Assembly (NCBI GenBank): GCA_023079485.1
Contig: CM041085.1
Span: forward strand, 26,459,121 to 26,523,120
Reading direction: 5' to 3'
DNA length: 64,000 nt
Source of the DNA: Archilochus colubris
Taxonomy: Eukaryota; Chordata; Aves; Apodiformes; Trochilidae
The position numbers were made by a program, and so were the translations under genes. Positions 11,001 through 23,900 of this stretch are shown here, piece by piece (the stretch's first letter is position 1; each line of letters starts with the position of its first letter). The notes under the pieces were generated by a model that worked only from the letters and a program-made list of their open reading frames with translations, was not told the origin of the DNA and made no database searches.

Positions 11001-13782
11001 AATACTGTACCTGCCTCTTATTTTTCTGAAATTTGAACTCTTACAAAAGTTCTTGACTGATCATGTCTTTTATGTGTTATGTCAAATTTACACTTATACT
11101 GGAATACTTCTTGTAATAAAAAAATTGTCTCCAACTAGAAATGCTTCTGCAAGTTGTTGTTTCTGAAGTATTTACTATGCAGCCTTTACTCAGAGATTAT
11201 TGTTGTCTCGAGTTACAAACTTCAGGTTTTCCCCTGGAAAACCAAATTCAAAGAACTCGTCCTTGGTATTACATTTTCTCATAGCAGTATGAGCCACATG
11301 AAAGAACCATTACCTAATATTCTTCTAAACAGAAGGTGACTGCATTGTCAAAGACTGCTGGTGAGTAATTGCAGATAGCGTTGCCAGATTGTGACTAACT
11401 GAGTACAAAATTTTAGATTAAGTCATTTACAAACTAGTAATGAGTTTTCAATATAGATTTTTCTGTATTCTAAGAAACTTAAAATGGACTTCATTTTATA
11501 TGTGAACAAAATATATCTTTACTTAATTGTAAGCAAATGAAAAATGTTCTCTTAGAGTGCTACTTTTTGGGATTGGGGGTAACAGTATCATTCAGAATGA
11601 CCAAAGGAAATGAAGTAAATTATCAGAGTCCACAGAAGAGAATAAAGGGATCTTCAACATAAGATGTTGTTCTATACATTACTTTGTACGACTGTTGGAG
11701 TTTATATGCTTTCTTGGAAGGCTGTATTTTTCTCTGTATGAGAATATGGGGTCAGTTGTGAATTTTTGTGGTTACTGTGTCATTTATGTAATATACTTAT
11801 TTTTTTAATTGTAGAATTCTTCTGCATCTGATGAGAATTTGTCTGGTAGGAAATAGCCACTGGTGATACAGATAAAAGCCTTGCCCAGCAGTATTATCAA
11901 TATTTTTATTTTTGTGAAGACTAGTTTAATCAAAATTTCTGGTGATGTGGGTTATGTTAGTTTTTATAAGGTGTACTCTGAGCTTGTTTACCCACATTCA
12001 TTCCTCCTTTTCCTGAACTACTTTTGTTTCTGAACTGCTACTAGGCACTTAGACATACCACATTTAAATTTGAGCTGTTTAAAGATTGATAGAGTGTAAA
12101 TAGCAGATTTAGGCTTTATTTATCAAAGATATACATTCTAGTTTGGGGATACAGCTCTCCTAATTTGATTAAGGATTGTGTTTGAAAAAGGAAAGAAAGA
12201 CTCTCAAATTGTGCACATTGTGTGGTCTTGCTCTTTCTCAAATCCAAGTTAAGTCAGGAAACTGCAGTGACAGCTTTTTGCCATAATCACCTCTTAAGAC
12301 TATAAGGTGACAGTAAGAAGAAAAAATTATTCAGTAGGAATTCTGATCTGAAACTCATCATAAATAAGTCAAATAATACTGCATAGGAAAAAGAAAACAC
12401 TTCATGTGTAATGGGGGAAAAATTCCCCCACAAATCCAACCAAATCCTCCAGTCATAACATGGAGCAGACTGTGAGCTAGAAGGGCCTCGAACCTTCTGG
12501 GATTTTCAGATAAGCATGCTGGAAGAGGACTCCCCATTAGAACAGTCTAACCATGACCAAGCTGTATGAATTGCAGCATTTTATGCCTCTGAGCTTGTGT
12601 GGGCAGGGATGTCCTGTGTCATCCCAGGATCCACTTGCAGGGTGTCATTTGGCTCAGTTTTGGTGCCATGGGGGCATTGCTTCCCAGCTGGGTATTGTTT
12701 AGCACCCACATCAAACATTGGTGTAATACAGAAGTCAACCCAGAGGACTCACGTAGCCCTGGCAAAAGAGACGTTCCAATTCTGGAGTCTCATTTTAATG
12801 GCATTGGAAAGATACCAAGGTGAAATGGCTTGGTATAATTCCTGGTATTTTTGCATTTCTTCTATCCCTAATTTCATGTCTCCTGTTTGAAAAGGTCTGG
12901 GCTCAGAATTTTGCAACTAATTAACACCATTTAACTACCTGGCACATACCATTGGTATTACCAGTAGCCTGGAGGCTAATGCCACTCTAAGTAAAACTGC
13001 AGTCATAATTTTTTTGCTGGTTGCCATCTCTGTGCAAGAAGAGATTTCAGCAGCCAGACATCCTTCACTGTTTGGTTGTTTAGATGTAGTCAGTATGCAG
13101 TAGCTATTTACTGTGGTAGCCTGGTGATGTGCTAGCCTGAATTTCTTTCCTAACAAGTATTTGTCATGTAAAAATCATTCCTGTGGAATTATCTCATAAG
13201 GAGTAAGTGCAGCTGAACAGACATATGAAACAGAGGAGGCCATTAATTCAGAAGTCCTGATAGAGCTGAACTGGGAAACATTGGAATATTACCCTGTTAT
13301 ATATCCTAGGGTGTAACAAAAAAATCCAAACCTTGTGTACTAGTTTAATGTGGTCAATGTTCATTGATTATGTACAGTAGTGAGACGTATCTTTCATGTG
13401 CCATTGCTATTAACCTACTGGAAAAATAAATTGCATAATAAAAAGCAATGAATTTTCTGCTCATAGATTTTTTTGTGTGTGTGTTAGAGAACGTGTGGTC
13501 CCACTGTTAACTGCCTGGTAAGGACCATACACGAATGGCTTCTAAAGTAATGGCATTTTGGCTAATACATTTTCTCTCTCGGTAATGAATCTTTAGCAGT
13601 TCTTCAGCTATCCAGCTGCTTCACTGAATCATGGTTTAAGATCACTGTAACCCTTACATTGCTCAAGATGTTTTTTTGATTGCATTGTGTATAAAGCAAG
13701 TCTGAAGGTAAAAAATAAATTGGATGCTGGGTTACAAAAATATCAAGCAAAATCTAATCTTTTTTTCTTTTTTGCATCCTAG

Positions 13783-13898
13783 GAGGCTTTTCGATGGGAG
13801 GTGGAATGGCAATGCATTTAGCATATAGGTTTCATCAGGATCTGGCAGGAGTCTTTGCTTTGTCTAGTTTTCTCAATAAAGACTCTGCTGTTTACCAG
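13783..13898 (+). CDS. LYPLAL1: LYPLAL1 coding exon with catalytic serine
   Basis: A T-rich tract ends in CCTAG (AG at 13781-13782), and a consensus GTGAGT donor follows at 13899. Bases 13783-13784 complete the Gly codon started at 869 (phase 1). Thirty-eight full codons follow, beginning [14 protein letters not shown] and ending KDSAVYQ, and the exon closes in phase 0. GFSMGG is the GxSxG nucleophile elbow of alpha/beta-hydrolases, with the catalytic Ser codon at 13791-13793. The segment [13 protein letters not shown] matches the LYPLAL1 family better than LYPLA1/2, which have a different sequence after the elbow. No stop codon or frameshift is present, so the exon looks functional. LYPLAL1 hydrolyses short acyl esters and has been linked to protein depalmitoylation; that is literature knowledge, not visible here. 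Confidence 0.97.
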
Positions 13899-14523
13899 GT
13901 GAGTGTGTGGCAGACTTTGAAAAAAACTCCCTAGCTAGAAAAAAAAATGTGACAGAATAGAATAAAATTGATTATAGCACATTTATTTATGAGGCCATTG
14001 ATTAATATGCTAAACTCCCAACATTTCCTGGAAATAGATAAGCAGAGTATTAGGAAAGTGAGGCTTCAAAGCTGTCCTTACATGATGGTTTGTTAGATTT
14101 TTATTCAAAATAAGTCAGTATAAAAGGCAGATTAAGAAACTAAATGCAATGCAAGTTGTGCATGCTTCAGCATTAGAGTGCCTGTAAGTGTAACTATTCT
14201 TTGAAAATATGTGGTGAACTATAATACTCATGGGCTCCCTCTGCTGTCACAAATTTTTTGTATTTCTGTTATTTGGAGAGGCATATAGATGTTAAAGTAA
14301 AGCCTGTTTGGCAAGATTTAGCACACTGGAATTTGAAGTGCAAATCTTTATCAATGGTATTTCCTTGTTTGTTTCTGTTAGAGATGGTACAGTATGACCA
14401 CTAAAAGTAAGGCTAATAAATGAAAAGCTGTGTAAATTGTCACCATTTGTAATGGTGTGGTTTGAAGTATTCTTTTAAAGTTTTTAGTGCTGCATCTGAC
14501 AGTATTTCTCCTTCTTCATCTAG
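13899..14523 (+). other. LYPLAL1 last intron, 625 bp (phase 0)
   Basis: The intron is bounded by GTGAGT at 13899 and TCTAG at 14519-14523. It is AT-rich, and I see no repeat or other feature inside it. Confidence 0.93.
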
Positions 14524-14763
14524 GCTTTGAAAAGAAATGAAGGTGTTCTTCCAGAATTATTTCAATGTCATGGAATCTCTGATGAACTTGTTCTCTACTC
14601 ATGGGGTGAAGAGACCAACAGGATCTTAAAGTCACTGGGTGTATCAACATCACTTCATACTTTTCCAGACCTTCAACATGAGTTAAGCAGAACTGAAATA
14701 GAAAAACTAAAAACCTGGATTGTAAAGAAGTTGCCTGTTGAAGCAACAAAGACAAATGAATAA
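14524..14763 (+). CDS. LYPLAL1: LYPLAL1 terminal coding exon and stop
   Basis: The acceptor is AG at 14522-14523 after a pyrimidine-rich TTTCTCCTTCTTCATCTAG. Seventy-nine codons follow in phase 0 and end at TAA (14761-14763). The protein runs [17 protein letters not shown]..., with the catalytic Asp in HGISDELV (codon 14581-14583) and the catalytic His in LQHELS (codon 14677-14679). These complete the triad with the Ser of the previous exon. The C-terminus ([17 protein letters not shown]) is the usual lysine-rich helix end of the family. The three exons in the window give about 174 residues, against roughly 237 in human LYPLAL1, so about 60 N-terminal residues are encoded outside the window. 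No damage is seen. Confidence 0.97.
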   Translation, partial: ALKRNEGVLPELFQCHGISDELVLYSWGEETNRILKSLGVSTSLHTFPDLQHELSRTEIEKLKTWIVKKLPVEATKTNE

Positions 14764-14999
14764 AAAAAGATGCAGTTTTCTTATACTTCCTGATTGTTGT
14801 GCTTTTAAGATCATATGGGACACTTGTATGGGTATCCTATATACATTACATAAGCACAGCTTCGGGTAGACACTTACATACCATGAAGTGGTGAAATGGT
14901 GGTATGGTTACCATTCATTTTATCAACGGGTTTCTTTCTCTTCTCCAGTTCTTAACCCACATCAGTGTATGAAATTAATGACTATGGAAAGCACATGAG

Positions 15000-15005
15000 A
15001 ATAAA
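15000..15005 (+). terminator. Candidate poly(A) signal AATAAA for LYPLAL1
   Basis: It is a perfect AATAAA 236 bases after the stop codon, with a GT-rich stretch downstream. The hexamer is common in AT-rich DNA, so this is a candidate only. Confidence 0.45.
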
Positions 15006-15068
15006 AACATTCCTGAATAATCAAAATCGTATTGAGGAAGCATCCCTCTGAATTTCCTAGATACTTTC

Positions 15069-15096
15069 GTGTGTGTGTGTGTGTATGTGTGTGTGT
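15069..15096. repeat. (GT)n microsatellite
   Basis: Uninterrupted GT dinucleotides run for about 16 bases, then TATG, then more GT. The tract is about 28 bases in all. It is a simple repeat just after the LYPLAL1 3' UTR. Confidence 0.95.
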
Positions 15097-17850
15097 TCTA
15101 GAATGGAAAAAAATCACAGTGATGTGGCTGTGTTTCTAATAGCATTAGAGCAGAAAAAGGCCAATTAAAATAGATTTTTACCCATAGAAATACATGAATA
15201 TATTCACTTTTTTTCACTACAGAACCGTATTCCTTCGGTTGGATTCTTGGCATGTGGGAATGTATCTGCATCAAAACAGAGCTGTATGTCACCTGAAAAA
15301 AAAATCTGCTGAGATTTGTATTATATGTTTAGAAGTCAAAAGTAGCTGTGTCTAGGTATACACAGGCTCTTGCTATTACCCACTGTCATGTTGGTTTATT
15401 TTTTCTCTCGGATCTAACTATATAGGAGATACTTTTTTAAAAAGTGCCCCCATGATTGTTAAGATTTATCCTGTTTCTGAAGAAATCATTCTTTGGGAAT
15501 GAACTTTGTTCCTGTAGAAATTTATTTTTTCCAACAGTTTTATTTTGGCCTGCAAGATCACATTCTAAATTAAAAGATGAAGGCACTTGATTCCTCTGTG
15601 ACTATTTAGGAGTTGTAAATAACAACTGCAATATAAAGAAAAGTTATATCCTGTTATTTTAATGGTGGATGATTCAGCTCTCTGTCAGTTTGATAAATTG
15701 ACTCAGAATATAAATATATTTTCTTATGTAATTTTAATACTTTTTTATTATTATTCCCCCTTTCTCTGCCCCATTTTCTCCTCCCCAAATTCAGTAACTG
15801 TATTAGCATGACAAGGTATTCAGCCTTTCGCCAAAGTCGATAGATCCAAGTCTCTTGCTTCATCTTCTTCCCCCATTTCTGAAGAGTGGATCTAGGACAC
15901 TGTTGTTTGCTCTGTCACAGCAGGCTGCTGCCAGCACTGGCTATGACTGCAGAAGTGTCAGCCAGCTCCTGGAGACTCAGCTTTGTTCAAATCCTCCTGC
16001 ACCAAGACCTACTCCGGCTTTTACCTATCTTGAAGAATAAGCAAAGGGGAAAAATGTCACTGTTCAAGTACAAGGCATGTAATTGGCAGTAGCAAGTAAC
16101 AACTTCCTGCTGCTAAAAATATTTTGCTTTCTTTCATTTTGCCTGCATTAGCAAGTCAGCAGTCTGTTCTGAAAAACAGGATTTTAAATGGCACATGAAA
16201 ACTCAGCTATTTGAAACAGTAACTGAAAAGTGTTTTTTCCTGCTGCCTTAGGCTTCCTAATTACCACAAATTAAATTGAAACAGGTGTGTTCAGAGACAG
16301 CTGAACTAACATTGCTTTGGCCCAACTCTAATTACAATCCTTGACAAGAGTAGTTGTAGCATTTTAGCAATAATACATCATTTTGAGTTCTGCACCATTT
16401 TATGTTCTTCCTGCAGTTCATATCAGGGGCTATTTGAAACACTAGTGCAAGGTGGTAATAATTCACTTTGGTGACAAGTGCATTCAGATGGGAAAGTGAT
16501 GGACTCCTAGCTAGTTGGCTTTTAAGAAGGTCAGAGAACAGCTCAAAATAGATGAAATAAGATCATGGAGGGAATAAAAATTATTATTAAGTCAAACTGA
16601 GATCTTTTGATTGTTTTTGCAGTTTCAATAATTGCAAATATAGTGGATACAGAGTTTGGTGTTTTTCCCTTGCTATAGGCTGAGAAGCAATTACAGAGGT
16701 CTGCATTTCATGAAATTGGAAAACAGTGAAGTCTCCAGTTTGCATCTGTTTTCTTTCATCTTCCTTGTCTTGTGAGTGAATGCCAAATAATGAGAGTATG
16801 CGGTGTAAAATAAAGACTGGAGACCTGTTAGGTATATGCTCTGGAGGGGTCCATAATCTCAGAGCTGGGATGTCACTTTCTGAATGTTAGAGAACTCTAC
16901 GGTGTTTTCCTTCAGCCTGCAGGTGGCTACAGTGGGGTCAGTGTGACTTGCCCAGCCCATTTGCTGAAGATGGTGGTGTGGCTCCATGTCCCGGATGGTC
17001 CCAGGAAAGCTTGGACTGCTGATTGCCACTAAGCAGCCAGAGGCAATATTCATCCTTGGAGACAGTGGGCCTGCTGTTAGATCTCTAGTCAAATGAAAAC
17101 TTAAGTAGTCAAAATTAGACCAGCTTCTTGACAGTATGTTTCTGAAGTAATGCAGATATATTTTTCCTCTCTGGGCTTTTTTGACCCAGCCCCTTTTTAC
17201 TACACTTTAAAAAAAAATATTTGCACATTGATATTGGAGGACAGCATAGAGTTCCTTTGCCAAAAAGGCATTACAACAGTACCTAAACACTGCAGTTCCA
17301 AGATCTACCTATTGATTGCTGGGTGAAGTACTTTGTAGAAAGTTTAGGGATCAAAAGGAACTCCTTGTTCACTAAGTAATAGCATGTTGTTGGAACAGAT
17401 GCAAAGTAGCAGGTTCCAGGACATACAGAGCCCTGATATGTCTCCAATGGTGGTATCTAGATTTATATTAAAAGAATGGAACTGTTTTCATTCATCCCTA
17501 ATCTTTTACACCTGCTGTTTAAGAGTGTTTACATAACACATGGAGATGTTGAGGAGGCAGGTGATGTGTACTCCTAGAAGGAGCAAACTCTGGGCTCTGC
17601 CGCTTTTTTTTAATTATTATTTAATTGTACATATTGTACAATTGTACAAGTGTACGTTCTTCATGTTTCTCTCTTCCAGATGGAAGGAGAAAAATACATT
17701 TAATGATACAGGCCTGTACATCATATTCAGGAATAAACTTGAAATTTCAGGGCCAAGAATGGATCTGTGTCACTTGAACTGCTGGAGATACAGGAACATA
17801 AACTAAGAAAAAGGAGGCTCTGTTTTATATTTCTACTGTAACTCTTACAA

Positions 17851-17975
17851 GGTGTTTTTTGTTTGGTTTGCTTTTGGGTTTTGTTTTGTTTTTTTGTGGT
17901 TTTTGCTTTGGGGGTTGGTTTTTTGTTGTTGGGTTGGGGTTTTTTATGGTGTTTTCTTGTTTGTTTTGTTTTTCA
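17851..17975. repeat. G/T-only low-complexity tract
   Basis: About 125 bases consist almost only of G and T on the plus strand, with T runs of 4-7 and G runs up to 5 (GGGGGTTGG, GGGTTGGGG). It ends in TTTTTCAG. It is low-complexity sequence. G-run spacing is too uneven to call a G-quadruplex with confidence. Confidence 0.85.
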
Positions 17976-20900
17976 GACTTAGAAAATAGTTTGGCATTCA
18001 AGTGCTGACTTTTAATAATGCTTAAATATTTAACTGAAATAAATTAATGAGTAAATCAATTCAGATTTCTGTTACTTTGTTGGAGCCTGATACTGCTTTG
18101 GTGAAAAACGTAACTCAGTAAGAAAAGAAAACTAGTTTAAATGAAGCTTTAGCTCCCTTGGGCTCACTTACTGTGTTCCATACTGCTTCAGAAACAAAGC
18201 ACTAGTGTTTGGACTCTTTTCTTTCTATATTTCTAACATTACACATTTGTATTTCAGATGTTTGAAATTTCTGACTAGATCATTGCTGTGAACTTGGTTG
18301 CCTTCTGAATAACTAATGTGCAAGTACAGACATGAAAAGCCAGAGAGCAAAAGTGAATAAGGCAGAAATCAGCTGATCAAAGTGGGAATCCAGAATTCAT
18401 TGGCAATGTAATTTTGACATTAAAGAAAGAAGTACTACTTAAATTAATCTCTTCTCATGTAAAATCTTTAACTCTAGCTTTTTTAGTAAATCATCTTTAA
18501 AGCCATTTAACAAGTCACTACAGATAAAGCGAGCCAAGTAGGTGAATGTTACTAGTATGTATGAGGATGAGATCCAGATGGCAAAACACAGAAATGGGAA
18601 CCTAATGGATGATGTTAGAATGAAATTTGTTGAGACAGAGATAAAGGAAAGCAGTAAGAGTTTACCTTCCAGATGACAGACATTCTAAAACAGCTGAGAA
18701 GTTTGAGAGATCTTAGAAGAAAACCCTATTCCATGAGTTTTCCAACTGAAGCTTCATTTCTGATGCAGCTGGTTAAAAGGGCTCTAAGAGAAAGGACAGT
18801 CAGTGATGGTACAATTCCCCTTTCTAGAGAAATTACCAATTAATGTGGTTCTTACTTCTGGTCAGTTGTTTTGTTACTTGTTTTCCAAAATGCCTTCCAT
18901 TGTGTGAACCTGATGTCACTGCTTGGAAGAAACAGCAGCTGGCAGTTTTATCTTCAGTACTAGATTGTCTGCTCAGATGTTTATACACTGCAGAAGGACT
19001 TAACAGCATCTCCTTCATGTCTTACTGCCTGATCAGTAGTGCTTACCCAGTATGTCGTAGACAAGTGCTTTTCCTGTACAGAGCTATGAGTGACAGTATT
19101 TGTCTTCACAAATGAGAGCCAGAAGGATAAGGCAGTGGTTTCCCTGCCCCCCATTATGTACCTCAGTGGTTAGTGTTAGCCAAAGATGTGACACCAGGAT
19201 TTAATTGTTCTGCCCATCTGAGCATGTTCACCTGTGTGCCAGGCCTTAAAATGTTACCTAAGTAGCCAATTTACATAGCATCTTTTTAATATACACTATC
19301 TTTTTAGTATCAGAGAAGGTATTCCAGTTTCTCCTTTGCTTAGGTGAAAACTATCAGAAGAGTTGTGCTTGTTCTCCTTCTTAAGGTGTGTTTAACTGTT
19401 GCAGGTGAAGTAGGGAAGGCAAAGCTTTCTGCATCAGTTTCCCCATCACTGATTTGAGTCATTTCTTGCAGGTGGGGATACAGACCTGCATCCTCTTGGA
19501 CAGAGATGGAAAATAAGCTTGCTCCTTCTGTCTTGGGTCAGCACTGTGTTTACTGAATAGCTGTATTAAAAAAAAAAACCAAAATGCTTAGAAGAGCCAG
19601 TGGCATGGATCTAGTAAGGCCCCTTATTCCTCAGGGCCCAGAGGTGAGCCTGAGTACTTTAGCTAACCTGCCATCATCAAGATGGATTTTGTGAATTTGA
19701 TTTGAAGGGCAGAAATTTCACTCTTCTTAAGCATATGAAGACTGTAGATTCTGCTTTGATGAGGAAGCACCTGGAATCTCTTGTGGGTTAACTGTATCTA
19801 TAGGTTCTTTTGAAAGTGCAGGCAAAATTTTGTTGCTCCTTAAAGCTCTCAAAAATAGTGAAGTAATGAGTGCTAAACATTATTCTTGAATCATAAAGTG
19901 CTAGTGACAAGGAAGTTAGACTCATGAGAAAAAGCCAATGGGACTTTGTAACTTGGGCCTTAAAACATAGTGAAGACAAGTCAAAATAGACCAGAGAGTA
20001 TGCTTATAGCTTTTCCACTAATTCACAGGGCCAGTATTTGTAGCTGGAGGATATGTTGCACAGGGTTCTTGAAAGTGCTTATTGTTTTAATTTAAATGCA
20101 ACATGAAGAGGAATTCATCTGATACTCCAAAGCTCAGAATGAAACCGTTGAAGAATTAACTGCTTGTTTGTGCTTTCTTGGTGTAATTAAATATGTTTGT
20201 CAGAAGGTATGCTGGTATAGATCATATTAGATGGTGTTGTGAAGTAAAAATGCCATCAAGAGATGTTACTGTCATGCATACAGTAGCAAATTTATAAAAA
20301 TCTGACTTCTGCTGCTTCTTGGCCTTTAAAATCTGCAGAATTAAATAAAACTGCCAGGGTTACCTGATATGAGAGTTAAGTTTTGTGTAAAATACCCTTT
20401 CTGGGGTGTGTTTTAGCCAAATGCTGAACTTTAAGCATTTAGAACAACCTCTGCTGCCTTGGAGCCTATGGTTCCTATTGATGGGATGAATGTAGAAAGT
20501 CTGGCTTCAAAGATGGAGTTAATTTTGTTTGAGTTTAGAGGGTTTGGGGTAAAGTTCTTAATGTAGCCAAGGTCTTGTGATGGTCAGCCAAAATCATTAT
20601 GAGCATTAGTCACAGCAATATGCCAAAAATGCAAAGGCAGTGATGTAATACTTTCAGAGCAGCAAGAATGGTTGAATGCTCAACTGTCCTTCTCTTCCAT
20701 GGCTTCAATTTTTGATTTGATTTTTTTCTAGCCTAGTAAGGTATGCTTATATCTGAGGAAAGACTCTCTTGGGTTTAGTTTTTTATTTAGTGTAAGCTAG
20801 AATTATTTGCATGTTAATATGATACATCATTCTGGCATCAAACTTCATTTACTATTAATATGGACCTTCCCTTTATTCTCTTTGCACTGCAGAAATGGTG

Positions 20901-23900
20901 ATGTCTGACTCATGACTTCTGGCCAAGTACTGCTCTGTTAGCATCAGTAGAACTTTTTCCAAGTATACGTTTGTTTAAATCAGGTTTGTCTGCAGACCTA
21001 TCTTGACATAGGTCTTGATCATGTCCCTTTTCAGGAAATTAATGTTTTTCAGTGTTTCCACTGAACAGGTTACAGCCTAAATCTACTAAGTAACTACCCA
21101 GTGAGGAGCTCAGTGTTTGGAAAGGTGCTGAACAATTTCTTTAATATGCATTAGAGGATTTTCCAGTTAGGACTTAGAGGTCCTGTCTGACTCCCAGCTT
21201 TCCTTCTCCACTGATTTGGGGAGGGAGAACAAGCTTGTTTAGAAGTAGGTACTTTCCCTTGTCAGGCAATCGGCCAGTGGAGAAATGATTGATGCCATGA
21301 CACATCACATTTACACTGGGAACTATGCAGATTTTACTTTATAGGAAGAGATTTTTTGCTCTGTGGACACCTACAGCATGTACAAAGGTGATGTGGAGTG
21401 CCACGTGCTAATTTAAATTAATTTCCTTAGTAATGAACTGGATCAGAAGATCAAGAATGGTGCTGCCAGTATTTTTAATAATATATTGACATATTTTATG
21501 GAAACAATGTGGCCCATACTTCCATTTGTATTTTTAATTTAGCATGACTCACAACCAGAAGTCAGAACTGTCCTGGTGAAAAGAGTGGATCTTAAGATTA
21601 CAAGTGGTGAGACAGATTTTGTATATCAAAACCTGACGAAAAAGACAATTTGCAGAGGTTTCACTAAGTGCATCATTAAATAACCTTTGGCTCCTTCTCA
21701 ATTATTTTTTTAAAATGGTGTTTCTTTAAGCAAAAATATAAACATGTGAAACACTAAAGGTGACCTTCTTGGAAGAACTGGGTTTTATCCCCACTAAGGA
21801 AATATATTTTTTTCTGAAGATGTCCAACTGATTAATGCCAGACCACATGGAATTACTAAGTGAAATCCTCAAGATGTTCTATTGTTTTTTACAGCACAGC
21901 TCAGTCTCCAGTGTTTTTCTGTATGTGAAAATATTTGGCAGCTTTGTTGACCAGATAGGCACAAGTATGTGACTTTTGCATTTTATATAAAGGCCCTTGG
22001 TTTCAAATCTAAAATTTAGGTGTTTGACATTCAGCTAAAACAGTGGGTTAGTGATTTCATAATCTGTGTAGAGTGTAATGAGAAATAAGAGCCTCGTGGC
22101 ATGTGCCACTCCACCAGTTTGGTTTTCCTGAAGGCATTTTTGAACACAACAAGCTGTCAAGCCTGGAATTGCCTCTAGTCCTGCTGGCCTCAACAACTCT
22201 CCCCATGGCTCATGTGGAGACTTTGGTCTACTCTCCCAGTGTTAAAAACAAGTTTGTCTTCATAGTGGAACCTCCTTACTATGCTTGGCAGGAGCAACTC
22301 TGAGAAACATACGTATTGTATAAATTCTCTTCTTGAAGCACTACCAGTACTTTGGTTAAGCCACTGTAAAACTACTGGTATGCATTTGTTCATAGTTTGG
22401 AAAATACTGTTTTCATTACAGTAAATCAATATAAACATCAGCAATATTCCTATCAAACAAATTAGTTCTCATGTGAAATGTATAGTAAGTAAATTTGTTG
22501 TGTAGCTGAATACAGTGTTCTTTAATGGAACTTGATTTGGTGCCAAGCAAACATATGGATCCTTAAACACATTCCCCTTGTGGCTATGTTGAAATCATCC
22601 ACCACTAACATGTGCTCAATTCCCTTCCAGACTTGCAGGCTGGCTGCCCTTGTTGTATGAGGTTTTGAAATGCAACAAATAATACTGGTGAGGACGGGGA
22701 AATACAGTGCAAAAAATGTCTGGTTTGTTAGTTATTTTTCAGAATGTTTTGCTTGACTAAAGCTTTTCTTCTTTCACTTCCCCTTTCTTCAGCCTGCAAA
22801 AGAGTTTTATTTTATTTTTAAAAGCTATAAAGTTTCTGCATTCCCTTGAGGATTTTTGTCTTTATTTGTCCTCTTGTTTTTACCACTGGAAATTGATAAA
22901 GGGGAGATAAATGGAAAGCAAGGAAATATTGGTAAATGTTTTTGTCCTTGGCTTTTTACACTAGTGAAATTATAGGAATATATTGTTCTGAAAAAATAAT
23001 TTTTTAGAAACACTGCTTTTTTTTATTGTCCTTAGTTGTCACAGGCTGTGCTCTTTGGCAGAAAACAGTAGCCATCATATTTTAATCTGCTAAAACTTTA
23101 TTGGGCTAGCACTAAAGGTTACATTACGCTTACAGCAGAAGTAATAGCACAGATCCTTGTTTAGCAAATGCTTCTGTGCCTTGTTGATTTCTGTGAGGAA
23201 CAGTGTTTGAAATCAGTGTAATTCCATTTTTTTTGTGAAACTGATTCACGAGTATCAGAAAGTTTAGTACAGTGTTTCTCCATAGCAGTCAGTGCATTAA
23301 GGTGATCTTTCAATATTTATTGTACTGTTATTATCACAAGTAATTTAAGTTTAACTCACTGCAATTTCTTTAAAACCTTCTCTTTGTACTTAATCAAGAG
23401 CTGAGGTGGTGCTAAGGATGGGCTTCATTTTGGTTTGTCAATTTCCCTCCAGTGCTATAACCACGAGTGTGTTATAATGATTTACATGTATAACATCTGT
23501 GTGTGCTGATGTCTCTTGTAATCAAAATTGTAATTTGGCTCACTGAGACAATTAAATGGCACAAATTGTGTTCCCAGATTTATGCCCAAATTCATATTCA
23601 GAGCTTTGAACGTGTTTAGCTTCTTGCTGGCTGGCCAAACCTGGTAAGGTCACCTGATGGCAGCACACAAAATTTGCAGGCATTCAAAAATAATATCCAG
23701 CTCCAGGCATTGGATTGATACCACTTGGATGGACTTGGATTTAGAGAGCAGCAGGGAAATAAAATGTTCTTTCAGTAAATAATTAGGAGGACCTGTTAAT
23801 GCTATACAGAGTAGAGTGGAGTTGTCTGTGCCAGTTCCTTCTGTAAATTGATGTAGCTCCTCTGGGACCAGCCAAACCATGCTAATGTACATCAGCTGAG

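Larger units (their letters stand above)
870..13782 (+). other. LYPLAL1 intron, 12.9 kb (phase 1)
   Basis: GT at 870-871 and AG at 13781-13782 bound the intron. It carries three CR1 copies: 2849-3180 and 3361 to about 5350 on the minus strand, and 7940-8062 on the plus strand. The remaining stretches (870-2848, 5500-7939 and 8063-13782) are AT-rich unique-looking sequence with short homopolymers. I recognise no gene, RNA gene or further mobile element in them. Open frames there, such as 10843-11166, are T-rich and hydrophobic and look like chance. Confidence 0.85.
14764..15100 (+). other. LYPLAL1: LYPLAL1 3' UTR (3' end uncertain)
   Basis: This sequence follows the TAA directly. The first AATAAA hexamer downstream of the stop is at 15000-15005. 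A GT-rich run at 15069-15096 lies downstream and could serve as the U/GU-rich element, although about 65 bases is farther than usual. Longer UTR isoforms are possible, and the end cannot be fixed from sequence alone. Confidence 0.5.

Noticed and set aside
10843..11166. Hydrophobic 107-codon open frame as a membrane protein
   Set aside because: It lies in the LYPLAL1 intron in T-rich sequence, which naturally yields Phe/Leu/Ile codons. There is no family similarity.
14516..14755. 79-codon minus-strand open frame
   Set aside because: It is the antisense shadow of the last LYPLAL1 coding exon.
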